Positions 45,488-56,997 of a DNA stretch of 64,000 bases are shown here, piece by piece. The translations under genes were made by a program, and so were the position numbers. How positions within the stretch are numbered: position 1 is the first letter of the stretch; every line of letters begins with the position of its first letter. The stretch is taken from the NCBI RefSeq assembly GCF_001561915.1, contig NZ_LSKU01000001.1:1089216-1153215 (forward strand), written 5' to 3'. The notes below the pieces were generated by a model, which did no database searches, was not told the DNA's origin, and saw only the letters and a list, made by a program, of their open reading frames with translations. This DNA comes from Tepidibacillus decaturensis (GTDB lineage Bacteria; Bacillota; Bacilli; Tepidibacillales; Tepidibacillaceae).

Positions 45488-47457
45488 TTATTTACTTTGA
45501 ATGAGTACTTTACCCTTTAATGGTTGTAAAGAGAGATGTATGATGCCATCATCAATCTTAATCTCTTGCCCTTGCAATAGGTCATAGAGAGAACAGGCCA
45601 ACCAAGAGTTTTGCTCAGAACAAGTAGAAGGATCAACGAAAGAAGCCAAATTGATTTTGATATCTCTGATTTCGAAAAGGTTTTGGTTAAAGATAACTAT
45701 CGCTAACTGATGCCCATTCCCCTTCCCCTCACCAAATACATCTTTACCATTTTCAAAGAATCGAAGATAACCGAAAACGTCAGGATTTTGGTAGATCGGT
45801 GTCCATTGACCTGTCTTAAATACGTCATATTGATGACGATATTGGATAATAGTTTGATACCATCTAAGTAGTCCAACGTTTTCTTTTCCCCACGGGTAGG
45901 TGGCTCGATTTATTGGCTCTTCTCTTCCCTCTAAGCCTACCTCGTCTCCATATAGAATAGTTGGCACACCAGGAAAGGTTATTTGCCATAAGGAGATAAG
46001 CTTTAATCGTTTAATCGCTAATTCTTTTTTTTCAGAAATAGAAAGATTTGCTGGTAAGTGATCTTGCAGCAGAGTGAGGATTCGTGGGGTATCATGACTG
46101 CCAATGATATTCATTAAACTATAGAAATGGTGTATGGGATAGTTTTCATATAAGCTCATTAAAGCTTGTTTCGTCTGTTGTGAATCTTTTAAGCCTAATA
46201 TAAATTGAATCATGATGTTTCTTAGAGGATAATTGGTAACAGAATCTAATTCCTCTCCATAAAGGTATTGACGTCTTTTTTCATAACTAATTTTATTTGC
46301 TGCATCTTCCCACACTTCGCCAATTAACACAGAGTCAGGGTCAATTTCTTTCATTGTTTGATAAAAATGTTGAATAAATTCATCTGGAAGTTCATCGGCA
46401 ACATCTAAACGCCACCCTTTTATTCCCATACGTTGCCAGTATTTTAAAACACTATTTTGATCATCAATGATGAAATTTAAATAGGAAGGGTCTAATTCAT
46501 TCACATTGGGAAGAACTTCAATACCCCACCATCTTTCATAAGAATGAGGATACTCTTTAAAACGATACCATGAGTAGTAGGGAGAATCTTTGGATTGATA
46601 GGCTCCCAAAGAAGGATAATTCCCTTTTTTATTAAAATAGAGGCTGTCACTTCCTGTATGACTAAATACCCCATCTAAAATGATTGAGATGCCCATTTGT
46701 TTAGCTTCTTCACATAGTTGCTGAAAGTCTTCTAAATCTCCATACATTGGATCGATCTTATGGTAATCTCCAGTATCGTATTTGTGGTTACTTGGGGATT
46801 CAAAAATTGGATTGAAATAGATAACATTGATACCTAATTGATTTAAGTAAGGTAGTTTTTTCTTGACCCCTAACAAGTTTCCGCCAAAAAAATCCCACCT
46901 CACTACTTTCCCTTTTTCATCCTTGATATAGATCGGGGTATTTTCCCAATGAGAATGAATCAAGCTATTCTTTTTAGGGTTTAGAATTTTCCCTTCTGGA
47001 TGGCCATTACAAAAACGATCGACAAATATTTGGTAGATGATCGCTTCTTTAAACCATTGTGGTGGAACAAACTTTTGGGAATAGACCGTGATCTGATACG
47101 CTGGCGGAATCTCTTGAGTGATTTCCCCAATTCCCCCGTAATGGTTTTTATTATTTCCATAATAAAAAGTTTTCCCTTCTACTAAAACGCGAAAATGGTA
47201 CCAAAGAAGTCCAGGTTGTTCTGGTGTTTTTATTTTTCCTTGATACCATCGATTGTTTGCATTCGTCTGAATAAGGTTCATCAATTGTACCTTCATTTTT
47301 TTTCTGATTCTTGCCAAACGTAAAGGATTACTTCATCAGGTTTTACAGAACTATTGATCCTCAAATGCAAAATAATTTCTTTGTTACAAGCTACAGCACC
47401 AAATGGTTTCCGATAAGATGGATGATAAGAATGATGATAGATCCATTCTTCTGCCAA
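45488..47457 (-). CDS. GH13 alpha-amylase-family enzyme (neopullulanase/cyclomaltodextrinase-like), with one-base frameshift
   Basis: Main frame carries the GH13 barrel: WFKEAIIYQIFVDRFCNG, DGVFSHTG (region I), GWRLDVADELP (nucleophile Asp, region II), IGEVWED (acid Glu, region III), IIGSHDTPRI (region IV). Upstream of the obvious start, another frame encodes EEWIYHHSYHPSYRKPFGAV and a beta-rich segment typical of the N-terminal domain of this subfamily, starting at TTG 47457 with GGGGGTGAA upstream. One more A in the A8 tract at 47296-47303 joins them into 656 residues. It starts 39 bases after glgP and is the last gene of the glycogen operon, likely debranching or hydrolysing maltodextrins. 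No signal peptide. Confidence 0.85.
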
Positions 47458-47495
47458 GGTTTCACCCCCAGTCTTCCTATCTAGCTATGGTCGAA

Positions 47496-49913
47496 TCATG
47501 ACCCGATGGATTCCCCAAATTCCTGAGGAGTATTCAGAAATGGTTCGATCAGATGCGAATTTACCTGAATGAGCGATATTGATGATACTTTTTTCATCCA
47601 ACTGCTTCTACTTTTATATGCCTGATCTATCTTTTTTTGTATTTCGGCATAGGAAGAAAAATCTTTTAAGACAAAAAATTCATCATGATCAAGTAGGCTG
47701 TAATAAATGGGTTTAAAGTCTACATCTCCTTTTGCAAAAAATCCATTGATCATTTGCTCAAAAATGGTACGAATCCGCTGATCCTGATTATATAAATCAC
47801 GGGCCTGATAGTCTCTAAATTGATAATGACGTAAGACATCATTTGGCTTCAACCCAAACATAAAAATATTCTCATCACCTACTTCTTCCTTCATCTCTAT
47901 GTTGGCTCCGTCATAGGTGCCAAGAGTAATGGCCCCATTCATCATAAACTTCATATTCCCTGTTCCTGAAGCTTCTTTACTCGCTGTTGAAATTTGTTCA
48001 CTGATATCTGCAGCAGGAATCACTTTTTCTGCTAAAGATACACCATAGTTTTCAAGAAAAACCACCTTGATTTTATCGTTCACCCTTCGATCTTGATTCA
48101 CCACATCTGCCACACTATTGATCAATTTAATTACGTTTTTAGCTAAATGATAGCTTGGAGCTGCTTTTCCTCCAAAGATAAATGTCCTAGGGTGTATAGA
48201 AAGGTTAGGATTTTCTTGTAAGCGATTGTATAGGTCAATGACATGAAAGATATTAAGGAGTTGGCGTTTATACGCATGCATTCGTTTGATCTGCACATCA
48301 AAGATAGAGGTAGGATCGACAACTAATCCAGATTTTTCTTTAATCCAATTGGCTAGGTGTTGTTTGTTCCTTTGTTTGATAGAAAAAACTTGTTCTTGAA
48401 AAGACTCATCTAATACGAAACGAAGAAGATAAATTAAATCAGTAGGATGTTCAATCCAACTACGTCCTATTCGTTTCGTAATGGATTCTGCTAAGAAGGG
48501 ATTAGCGATTAGTAGCCATCGACGATGGGAAATCCCGTTTGTCTTATTATTAAATTTGTAAGGTGTATGATGATAAAATTTGTCCATTACTTGTTTTTTT
48601 AATATCTCTGTATGAACCTTCGAAACCCCATTTACGCTATAGCTGCCTACAATTGCGAGATGGCCCATCTTTACAAAACCGTCAGCAAGGATCGCCATTT
48701 GATGAATTCTTTCCCAATCTTCGGGATACTTGTTCCATAGCTCACGACAATAGCGCTGGTTGATTTCTTCAATAATCATATAGATTCTTGGTAACAAAGT
48801 TTTAAAAAGCTCAATCGGCCATTTTTCTAATGCTTCAGAAAGGGTTGTATGATTGGTATAAGAGATCGTATTTGTGGTGATATGCCATGCTTCATCCCAA
48901 TCTAGTCCTTCACCATCCATCAGAATTCTCATCAATTCTGGAATGGCAAGAACTGGATGCGTGTCATTAATATGGATGGCAATCTTATTGGGTAGATCTA
49001 CTAAATGATGATGCTTATTTTTAAATCTACGAATAATACTTTGTATTCCAGCGGAGACCAAAAAATATTGTTGTTTTAAACGAAGAATTTTCCCTTCAAC
49101 AAAGGTATCATCAGGATAAAGGTATTCAGAGATCGCTTCTGTTGATCGCTTGTAATCAATCATTTTATGATAGTCTTTGTGATTGAGTAAGTGAAAATCA
49201 AAATCTTTAATTGCTGATTCAGCACTCCATAATCGTAATGTGTTCACTGTATTATTATTATAGCCAACAATAGGAATGTCATATGGAACTGCTAGGACAG
49301 GTTCATATTGTTGATGGTGAAAAATAAGTCTTCCGTCTTTTTCTTCAGCCCAAACCTTTCCTCCAAACCGGACTTCTACTGCTCTGTCAAACTTGCGTAT
49401 TTCCCAAACATTTCCTTCCCGTAACCAAAAATCAGGTAATTCTACTTGATACCCATCTACGATTTTTTGTTCAAATAGGCCATATTGATAACGGATTCCA
49501 CAACCATGACCAGGTAATTGTAGTGATGCTAAGGAGTCTAAGAAATCAGCGGCTAGTCTTCCTAGTCCTCCATTTCCTAATCCTGGCTCAGGTTCTTCTT
49601 TTTTTAAAGTTTCTAGGTCAATGTCTAATTCCTCAAGTCCTTGTTTACAAACTTCACGAATTCCTAAATGTATTAAATTGCTCTTTAGAAGTTTCCCGAT
49701 TAAGAATTCCATAGAAAAATAGTAAACTTGTTTATCACATTTTTCCCTATATTGTGTATTTGTTGCGATCAAGTTTTTACTAATATATTCTCGAACCATA
49801 CTACCTAATGTTTTATATTTATCCGAATCAGTTGCATCTTCTAAGGTTTTGCCATGCATGTTTTCTAATCTTTCCAGAAATGCATGCTTAAAGACCTCTT
49901 TATTTGTAAACAT
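47496..49913 (-). CDS. glgP: Glycogen/maltodextrin phosphorylase
   Basis: 805 residues, GT35 family, releasing glucose 1-phosphate from alpha-1,4-glucan ends. Landmarks: [60 protein letters not shown] and the PLP lysine in [23 protein letters not shown] 49913 is chosen because AGGGG lies upstream and the homologous N-terminus starts here; the start codon falls 12 bases inside the region just after glgA stop, so translation is coupled. Part of the operon glgB-glgC-glgD-glgA-glgP-GH13. Confidence 0.96.
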   Translation of the reverse strand: MFTNKEVFKHAFLERLENMHGKTLEDATDSDKYKTLGSMVREYISKNLIATNTQYREKCDKQVYYFSMEFLIGKLLKSNLIHLGIREVCKQGLEELDIDLETLKKEEPEPGLGNGGLGRLAADFLDSLASLQLPGHGCGIRYQYGLFEQKIVDGYQVELPDFWLREGNVWEIRKFDRAVEVRFGGKVWAEEKDGRLIFHHQQYEPVLAVPYDIPIVGYNNNTVNTLRLWSAESAIKDFDFHLLNHKDYHKMIDYKRSTEAISEYLYPDDTFVEGKILRLKQQYFLVSAGIQSIIRRFKNKHHHLVDLPNKIAIHINDTHPVLAIPELMRILMDGEGLDWDEAWHITTNTISYTNHTTLSEALEKWPIELFKTLLPRIYMIIEEINQRYCRELWNKYPEDWERIHQMAILADGFVKMGHLAIVGSYSVNGVSKVHTEILKKQVMDKFYHHTPYKFNNKTNGISHRRWLLIANPFLAESITKRIGRSWIEHPTDLIYLLRFVLDESFQEQVFSIKQRNKQHLANWIKEKSGLVVDPTSIFDVQIKRMHAYKRQLLNIFHVIDLYNRLQENPNLSIHPRTFIFGGKAAPSYHLAKNVIKLINSVADVVNQDRRVNDKIKVVFLENYGVSLAEKVIPAADISEQISTASKEASGTGNMKFMMNGAITLGTYDGANIEMKEEVGDENIFMFGLKPNDVLRHYQFRDYQARDLYNQDQRIRTIFEQMINGFFAKGDVDFKPIYYSLLDHDEFFVLKDFSSYAEIQKKIDQAYKSRSSWMKKVSSISLIQVNSHLIEPFLNTPQEFGESIGS

Positions 49914-49924
49914 TTTTTCAACCC

Positions 49925-51331
49925 CTATCTCTGAAGCACAAGTTGATATAAACTTACATATTCTTCTGCCGACTTCTTCCAAGTGAAATCAGAAGCCTTT
50001 ATGTTCTCTTTAATCTTATTCCAAAGTGGTGGTTGATGATAAATAGAAAGAGCTCGTTTAATGGTATAAAGCATATCGTGAGCATTATAATGGGTAAAGC
50101 TAAAACCGTTTCCCTCCCCATTATATTCATTAAAGGATTGAACAGTATCTTTAAGTCCACCAGTTTCCCTTACAATGGGTATCGCACCATAATGAAGAGC
50201 AATGAGTTGGCTTAAGCCACAAGGTTCGAATAATGAAGGCATTAAAAATAAATCGGATGCGGCATAAATCATATGAGAAAAGGGTTCATCAAAGGTAATA
50301 TGGACAGAAAGTTTTTTAGGGTAACGGTTGGAAGCTTCGAGAAAGATTTGCTCGTATTTCTGCTCCCCTGTGCCTAATACGACAAACTGGAGATTCTGTT
50401 GAAGTATTTCATCCAAAACATGGACGACTAGGTCTATCCCTTTTTGAGAGACAAGTCTAGAAATGAGTGAAATCATTGGAATATGGGGATCTGTAGGTAA
50501 ACGTAACATCTCTTGTAATTTGACTTTGTTTTCTTGTTTGCTTTGTTGTCGAGGGAAACGCTCTACATCTATTCCATTGATGATGCCATATAGATCCTGG
50601 TTTCTATTTCGCAAAAGTCCATCTAGCCCCTCGCCAAAAAAAGGATATTGAATTTCTTTTGCATAGGTTTCACTAACGGTAGTAATCAAATTGGCATAAT
50701 TAAGGCCAGCCTTCATAAAGTTTACTCTTCCGTAATATTCAATTCCATCAACGCTAAATTCAGGGTCTGATGGATCAATATCCAATAAATCTTTTAAGAT
50801 ATCCTGTTGAAAAATTCCTTGATATTTTAAATTGTGGATGGTAAATATCGTACGAATCTTCATGTAATCATCATGGTTTACATAGTGAGTTTTTAAAAAT
50901 AAAGGAATTAACGCAGTTTGCCAATCGTTGAGATGTAAAATCTCAGGTTGAAATTGAAGGTATGGTAAAGATTCTAAAACAGCTTGACTAAAAAAAGTAA
51001 ATCGTTCTGCTTCATCAAAGGAATCACCATATCCATATATGCTCTCACGGTAAAAATAATTCTGGTTATCAATAAAATAAAAAGGAACGCCATCCTCTTC
51101 AAGATGTTCAATTCCACAATAAAGATTTCGCCATCCTAATTGAAGATTAAAATGAGTAAGATGGACCATTTTTTCTCTGTAATGATTAGGAATTGCCTTA
51201 TATTTTGGTAGGATTACCCTTGCATCTATTCCTAGTTTTCTTAGTTCTTTAGGGAGGGAGCCGATTACATCTGCCAAACCACCTGTTTTAATAAAGGGAA
51301 CACATTCGGAAGCGATAAATAATACCTTCAT
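49925..51331 (-). CDS. glgA: Glycogen synthase (ADP-glucose)
   Basis: 468 residues, GT5 family. N-terminal ADP-glucose binding MKVLFIASECVPFIKTGGLADVIG, then LHLNDWQTALIPLFLKTHY, TIHNLKYQGIFQ, and the C-terminal ALMPSLFEPCGLSQLIALHYG-type segment (read as LFEPCGLSQLIALHYGAIPI here). It elongates alpha-1,4-glucan chains. ATG 51331 follows GAAAGG. It lies 20 bases after glgD. Confidence 0.96.
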   Translation of the reverse strand: MKVLFIASECVPFIKTGGLADVIGSLPKELRKLGIDARVILPKYKAIPNHYREKMVHLTHFNLQLGWRNLYCGIEHLEEDGVPFYFIDNQNYFYRESIYGYGDSFDEAERFTFFSQAVLESLPYLQFQPEILHLNDWQTALIPLFLKTHYVNHDDYMKIRTIFTIHNLKYQGIFQQDILKDLLDIDPSDPEFSVDGIEYYGRVNFMKAGLNYANLITTVSETYAKEIQYPFFGEGLDGLLRNRNQDLYGIINGIDVERFPRQQSKQENKVKLQEMLRLPTDPHIPMISLISRLVSQKGIDLVVHVLDEILQQNLQFVVLGTGEQKYEQIFLEASNRYPKKLSVHITFDEPFSHMIYAASDLFLMPSLFEPCGLSQLIALHYGAIPIVRETGGLKDTVQSFNEYNGEGNGFSFTHYNAHDMLYTIKRALSIYHQPPLWNKIKENIKASDFTWKKSAEEYVSLYQLVLQR

Positions 51332-51350
51332 CTTTATCAACCTTTCTTCT

Positions 51351-52445
51351 TTAAACCGTCATCCTTTTTCCAACCACGATTGGAGATTCCACGTTTCCTT
51401 TTAAATGTTGCCCCATTGTTACCCTTACTTCTTTGTCCAAAATAACATTTTCTAACCTAGCATTTTCGCCAATTTCACACTTTTGTAGAATAATACTATT
51501 TTTGATCTGAGCGCCTTTATGAACTTTTACACCTCTAAACAAAATGCTATTTTCAATTGTTCCTTCAATGACACAACCATTGGCGACGATCGTATTAGTT
51601 ACGTTAGACTCTCTAAGGTATTTGGTTGGAGGTTCATTTTTTACTTTTGTACTAATTTGATGTGGTTCAAAGAACAGACTTTTCCATAACTGTGGATTTA
51701 ATAGATCCATATTACGTTGATGGTAGGTCTGAATTGAATCAATATTTGCTAAATATCCTTGATAAGGATAACCATATACCTGTAATTGAGATAAATTTCG
51801 GCCAATTCCATCAATTATTAGATGGTAAAGCCCTTTCTCTATGTTAGATTTAATAAGGTCTAAAAGAAGGGATTTTTCTAGGATTATTACTTCCATAAAT
51901 ACTTTATTAGAGGGTTCAAAGGAAAGTAGGCGGTTCTGTTCATTGACTTGAATCCTTCTGCAATTCTTAAATTCGTCGATCTCATTTTCTATTTCTTTAT
52001 ACAGAATCGTTATATCTGCTCCTACTTTTTGATGAAATTCAAATGCAGAACGATAATCCATATTAAAAATAAGATGGCCATTGGAAAGCAAGACGTAGTC
52101 TTGCTTTCCACGGTAAAAGTAATCAAAGTGTTCGTAAAAATATTGTAAATCTCCCTTCAACTGATCTGATGATTGATTAAAGGGTGGAAGCAGATATAAG
52201 CCACCCCGATTTCGATCTAAATCCCAGTCCTTTCCTTTTCCTAAATGGTCTATGAGTGCGCGATACTTGCCCTTTGTAAATACAGCTACATCATTTATTC
52301 CCGAATTAACCATATTAGATAAAGGAAAATCAATGAGACGATAGCGCCCACCAAAAGGCACTGCAGATAAATGGCGATGTAAGGTAAGTTCTTTTAACCC
52401 TTCTTTTTCGTTAACTAAGTTAATAACTCCCATGACATTTTCCAT
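51351..52445 (-). CDS. glgD: Glucose-1-phosphate adenylyltransferase regulatory subunit GlgD
   Basis: 364 residues, ADP-glucose pyrophosphorylase family but with altered catalytic loop typical of GlgD: SAVPFGGRYRLIDFPLSNMV, DVAVFTKGKYRALIDHLG, GKDWDLDRNRGGLYLLPPF; C-terminal left-handed beta-helix repeats (ENSILFRGVKVHKGAQIKNS). GlgD partners GlgC in Firmicutes and raises its activity. ATG 52445 follows AAGGAG. It begins about 20 bases after glgC. Confidence 0.94.
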   Translation of the reverse strand: MENVMGVINLVNEKEGLKELTLHRHLSAVPFGGRYRLIDFPLSNMVNSGINDVAVFTKGKYRALIDHLGKGKDWDLDRNRGGLYLLPPFNQSSDQLKGDLQYFYEHFDYFYRGKQDYVLLSNGHLIFNMDYRSAFEFHQKVGADITILYKEIENEIDEFKNCRRIQVNEQNRLLSFEPSNKVFMEVIILEKSLLLDLIKSNIEKGLYHLIIDGIGRNLSQLQVYGYPYQGYLANIDSIQTYHQRNMDLLNPQLWKSLFFEPHQISTKVKNEPPTKYLRESNVTNTIVANGCVIEGTIENSILFRGVKVHKGAQIKNSIILQKCEIGENARLENVILDKEVRVTMGQHLKGNVESPIVVGKRMTV

Positions 52446-52466
52446 TCTTATTTCTCCTTCTTTCAC

Positions 52467-53636
52467 TTAATAGTTGGAACTTACCAGTTTTTCTTTTATT
52501 TTATTATGAATAATCGTTTGTTCCTCAATTAAGGTAATGTCGCCGCTTATATTTCCAATGTTGGAGCCTGCTTTAATGATCGTTCCTTCACCAATAATTG
52601 ACTTTTGAATCACTACATTGTCCTCAATGATCACATTTGGCATGATCACTGAGTCTTTGATGATACTTCCTTTCCCCACCTGAACACCATGAAAAAGTAC
52701 AGAATGTTCGATCTGACCATAAATTGAACAACCTTCATTGATTAGGGAACAATGGACTTGAGCGTTTGGAGCAATATATTGAGGGGGTTGGTAAGAATTG
52801 ACTGAATAAATTCGCCATTGGTAATCGTTTAAATCTAGTTCGGGTTGATCCTTAATCAAATCCATATTAGCCTTCCACAAACTCTCGATGGTTCCAACAT
52901 CCCGCCAATACCCTTTATAAGGATATGCAAACATCTTCCGACCTTCTTTAAGCATCATTGGAATCACATCTTTACCAAAATCATGAGTAGAATCATGGAT
53001 CTGTTCATCTTTTAATAAAGCTTCTTTCAATACATTCCAATTGAAAATATAAATGCCCATAGAGGCTAAATTATTTTTGGGAACTTGTGGTTTTTCTTCA
53101 AATTCTGTAATCCTTAGTTGCCTATCTGTATTCATAATGCCAAATCGACTTGCTTCGTCCCAAGGTACTTCGATTACGGCAATCGTTGCATCTGCACCTT
53201 TTTCAATATGATTCTTTAATATATGTTGGTAATTCATTTTGTAGATATGGTCACCGGAAAGAATGAGAACATATTCAGGTTGAAATTGATCAATATAGGC
53301 TATATTTTGATAGATAGAATTAGCTGTTCCTTTATACCACTTAGCTCCATTCTTTTCCATATAAGGTGGAAGGACTGTAACCCCGCCATCTCTCCGATCC
53401 AGATCCCATGAACTTCCGATTCCAATATAGGAATGTAATACAAGGGGTTCATATTGAGTAAGCACACCAACTGTATCGATTCCAGAGTTTGCACAATTAC
53501 TTAAAGCAAAATCAATGATGCGATATTTACCTCCAAACAAAACGGCAGGTTTGGCCAGATTTTTTGTTAATAGTCCTAATCTTTTTCCTTCGCCTCCGGC
53601 AAGAAGCATTGCAATACACTCTTTTTTTCGCATCAT
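52467..53636 (-). CDS. glgC: Glucose-1-phosphate adenylyltransferase catalytic subunit GlgC
   Basis: 389 residues. Nucleotide-binding [63 protein letters not shown]-like [29 protein letters not shown] (catalytic Asp), FEEKPQVP, and C-terminal beta-helix repeats. Makes ADP-glucose, the committed step of glycogen synthesis. The tandem ATG start overlaps the end of glgB. AAAGGGG precedes it. Confidence 0.96.
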   Translation of the reverse strand: MMRKKECIAMLLAGGEGKRLGLLTKNLAKPAVLFGGKYRIIDFALSNCANSGIDTVGVLTQYEPLVLHSYIGIGSSWDLDRRDGGVTVLPPYMEKNGAKWYKGTANSIYQNIAYIDQFQPEYVLILSGDHIYKMNYQHILKNHIEKGADATIAVIEVPWDEASRFGIMNTDRQLRITEFEEKPQVPKNNLASMGIYIFNWNVLKEALLKDEQIHDSTHDFGKDVIPMMLKEGRKMFAYPYKGYWRDVGTIESLWKANMDLIKDQPELDLNDYQWRIYSVNSYQPPQYIAPNAQVHCSLINEGCSIYGQIEHSVLFHGVQVGKGSIIKDSVIMPNVIIEDNVVIQKSIIGEGTIIKAGSNIGNISGDITLIEEQTIIHNKIKEKLVSSNY

Positions 53637-55523
53637 TCATTCCCCTTTTCCCTTCCAAATTTATTCGTTTAAACATCACTGTTGCCAGTGGTGGAATTTT
53701 TATCACTAAGTGATAAGGTTGGTTATGCCACTTTTCTTTTACTGCCTGTATAGGTTTAAAATTACCCTTACCAGAGCCACCATATTTATCATCATCACTA
53801 TTCCATACCTCAACATACTCACCGAGATGTGGAACTCCAATTCGGTAATGATCATAATAGGATGGTGTAAAATTACAAACAATGATCAATTCAATTTGAG
53901 CTTGATCTTTACGCATAAAGGTAATGATACTTTGATTGGTATCATGGGGATCAATCCACTCAAAACCCATTGCATGATGATCAAGCTGCCAAAGGATTGG
54001 TTCTTCTTTGTAAAAATGGTTTAAATCTTTTACATATTGCTGTAATTTACGATGTAGATCGTTGTCAACTAGATTCCAATCCACTTCAGCTTCATCTTTC
54101 CACTCATCAAACTGACCTAGTTCTCCCCCCATAAAGAGAAGCTTTTTCCCAGGATGAGCGATCATATAGCCATAAAACAATCTTAATCCTGCAAATTTCT
54201 GCCAATAATCGCCAAATATTTTATTCAGCATAGATCTTTTCCCATGTACCACTTCGTCGTGTGATAAAGGAAGAACAAAATTTTCTGAAAAGGTATAAAA
54301 AAATGAGAAGGTTAATAAATGATGATGGTACTTACGATAAATAGGATCTAGTTCCATATACTTTAGCATGTCATTCATCCAACCCATATTCCATTTAAAG
54401 TTAAACCCTAATCCACCAAGATAGGTTGGTGAGGTCACTAATGGCCAGGAAGTCGATTCTTCAGCAATCATCAATGCATTTGGATAATAACGAAACACAA
54501 CTTCATTCAGCTTTTTTAAAAAAGCTATAGCTTCCAGATTTTCTCTTCCACCATATTGGTTTGGTTCCCATTCCCCATCTCTTTTACCAAAATCCAAATA
54601 GAGCATACTAGCTACAGCATCAACTCTTAGTCCATCAATATGAAAGATGTCCAGCAAAAATATTGCATTTGAGATCAGAAAGCTTTGTACTTCAGGTTTT
54701 CCAAGGTCAAAGCCTAAAGTCCCCCAATCCGTTTTTTCTGCTCTATTAGGATTTTCATACTCATATAAGGGGGTTCCATCAAATCTCATAAGTCCATGTT
54801 CATCTTTGCAAAAATGACCTGGCACCCAATCAAGGATCACCCCAATTCCTTTTTGATGACACTGATCTACAAAATACATAAAATCATGAGGTGTACCAAA
54901 TCGACTCGTGATAGAGTAATAACCGGTTCCTTGATAGCCCCATGAGCGATCAAATGGGTGCTCATTCAGTGGTAAAATTTCAATATGGGTATAGCCCATA
55001 TCAACTACATAAGATATCAATTCATTTGCTAATTCTCGATAGGTATAAAAACTGCCATCCTTTTTTTTTTCCAAGATCCAAAGTGTACCTCATAAATATT
55101 AAGGGGATTGTTGTACACACTTTTTATTTGAGTTTGCCAATCTTGATCATGCCATTTATAGCCATGCAAATCATAAATAATAGATGCAGTATTGGGTCGT
55201 AATTCTGAATAAAAAGCATAGGGATCTGCTTTAAGAAGGGTTTTCCCTTGATCCGTTTTAATCTCGTATTTGTATAATGTACCTTCCCCTAGCTCTGGAA
55301 TAAACAATTCCCAGATACCTGTGTCTTTCACCCTCTTCATTCGATGAGCGTTCCCATTCCATTGGTTAAAATCCCCAACTACACTTACAGCTCTTGCATG
55401 TGGTGCCCAAACAGAGAATCTAACGTTTATTCTTCCTTCTTGTTCTTTTCGGTGAGCTCCTAATAACTGATAACTGTGAAATAGGTTCCCTTCATGAAAA
55501 AGATAGAGATCGTGTTCGGTCAT
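53633..55523 (-). CDS. glgB: 1,4-alpha-glucan branching enzyme, with one-base frameshift(s)
   Basis: Two frames join to about 630 residues, the normal GlgB length. N-terminal CBM48 part: [33 protein letters not shown], then [12 protein letters not shown]. After an A10 tract (55061-55070), where eleven A restore frame, comes [18 protein letters not shown] and the GH13 barrel: [27 protein letters not shown] (nucleophile), IAEESTSWP (acid), [12 protein letters not shown]. The second frame runs past the natural end ([12 protein letters not shown]) to 53527 inside glgC; another single A in GGGAAAAGGGG would end it at TGA 53633-53635, overlapping the glgC ATGATG. First gene of the glycogen operon. 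Confidence 0.92.
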
Positions 55524-55642
55524 TTATTTCAACCCTTTCAGCTCATTTCCATAGTAACGAGGTGCAGTGCTAGATTTATGTTTACAGAATTTATGAATAT
55601 GATAATAAGACAATAAATAGAACCTATTAGATTTTTAAACAC

Positions 55643-55674
55643 AAAAAAACCTCTACTGGAAATATCCGTAGAGG
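55643..55674 (-). terminator. Terminator of aceA
   Basis: CCTCTAC/GTAGAGG stem followed by TTTTTTT on the minus strand. Confidence 0.9.
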
Positions 55675-55693
55675 TATATGGGGCTGGGGTTTG

Positions 55694-56980
55694 TTATATT
55701 GAAAGCGTAAATTGCGCTTCTTCTGTTGAACCTTTTAAAGCAGCTGTTGATGCCTTTCCGCTAGTAATAGTCATTGTTACTTCATCAAAGTAACCTGCCC
55801 CAACTTCCCTTTGATGACGAGTTGCGGTGTATCCATGTCGTTCGCTCTCGAATTCTTTTTGTTGAAAATCTGAGTAGGCAGCCATTCCTCGTTCTCTATA
55901 ATCTCGTGCTAATTCAAACATACTATGATTTAAAGAGTGGAAACCTGCGAGTGTCACAAATTGAAATTTATAACCCATTTTCCCAAGCTCATCTTGGAAC
56001 TCGGCAATCGTCTTTTCATCTAATTTCATTTTCCAATTAAATGAAGGGGAACAATTATAAGCTAATAGCTTATTTGGATATTTTTCGTGGATCGCCTCAG
56101 CAAAACGCCTTGCCTCTTCAACATTTGGTTCAGCTGTTTCTACCCATACTAAATCAGCATAAGGAGCAAAAGCTAATCCTCTAGCAATTGCCATCTCCAG
56201 TCCACCAGTAATTCGGTAAAAACCTTCTTCTGTTCTTTCCCCTGTAATAAAATGCTGATCCTGATCATCGATGTCACTAGTAATGAGTTGTGCTCCATTT
56301 GCATCTGTCCTTGCTATAATCACCGTGGGTACCCCCATGATATCGGCAGCTAATCTCGCTGATATTAAATTACGAATAGCCGTTTGCGTAGGAACAAGGA
56401 CTTTGCCACCCATGTGACCGCATTTCTTCTCAGATGATAATTGATCTTCAAGGTGAACACCTGCAGCACCTGCTTCTATCATCGCCTTTGTTAATTCAAA
56501 GACATTTAAATGGCCACCAAAGCCTGACTCTGCATCTGCAACGATCGGAGCATACCAATCAATCCCATCTTTTCCCTCCGAATGATAAATTTGATCTGCT
56601 CTTTGAAAAGCTTGATTGATTCGCTTTACAACATGGGGTACACTATTCGCAGGATATAAACTTTGGTCAGGATACATCTGTCCGCTTAGATTGGCATCTG
56701 CTGCCACTTGCCATCCACTTAAATAAATCGCTTGTAAACCCGCTTTAACCTGTTGTACTGCCTGATTTCCCGTTAAAGCTCCTAAAGCTTTAATATGATC
56801 TTTAGCATGTAGTAAATTCCATAACCGTTCCGCACCTCGTTTTGCTAAAGTATATTCAATCTGCACTGATCCTCTTAACCGAATTACATCTTTCGCTGTA
56901 TAAGTTCTTGTTATTCCTTGCCATCTAGGATCTTCTTGCCAACTTTTTTGTAATTGATTGATTTCCTCCAGATTTCTCAT
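55694..56980 (-). CDS. aceA: Isocitrate lyase
   Basis: 428 residues. Catalytic signature [14 protein letters not shown], with [39 protein letters not shown] and [20 protein letters not shown]. Cleaves isocitrate to glyoxylate and succinate, allowing growth on acetate or fatty acids through the glyoxylate shunt. ATG 56980 gives good spacing from AAAGAGG; an ATG three codons earlier sits too close. It follows aceB by about 17 bases in one operon and ends before a terminator. Confidence 0.97.
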   Translation of the reverse strand: MRNLEEINQLQKSWQEDPRWQGITRTYTAKDVIRLRGSVQIEYTLAKRGAERLWNLLHAKDHIKALGALTGNQAVQQVKAGLQAIYLSGWQVAADANLSGQMYPDQSLYPANSVPHVVKRINQAFQRADQIYHSEGKDGIDWYAPIVADAESGFGGHLNVFELTKAMIEAGAAGVHLEDQLSSEKKCGHMGGKVLVPTQTAIRNLISARLAADIMGVPTVIIARTDANGAQLITSDIDDQDQHFITGERTEEGFYRITGGLEMAIARGLAFAPYADLVWVETAEPNVEEARRFAEAIHEKYPNKLLAYNCSPSFNWKMKLDEKTIAEFQDELGKMGYKFQFVTLAGFHSLNHSMFELARDYRERGMAAYSDFQQKEFESERHGYTATRHQREVGAGYFDEVTMTITSGKASTAALKGSTEEAQFTLSI

Positions 56981-56997
56981 TGTTTCCATCCTCTTTT

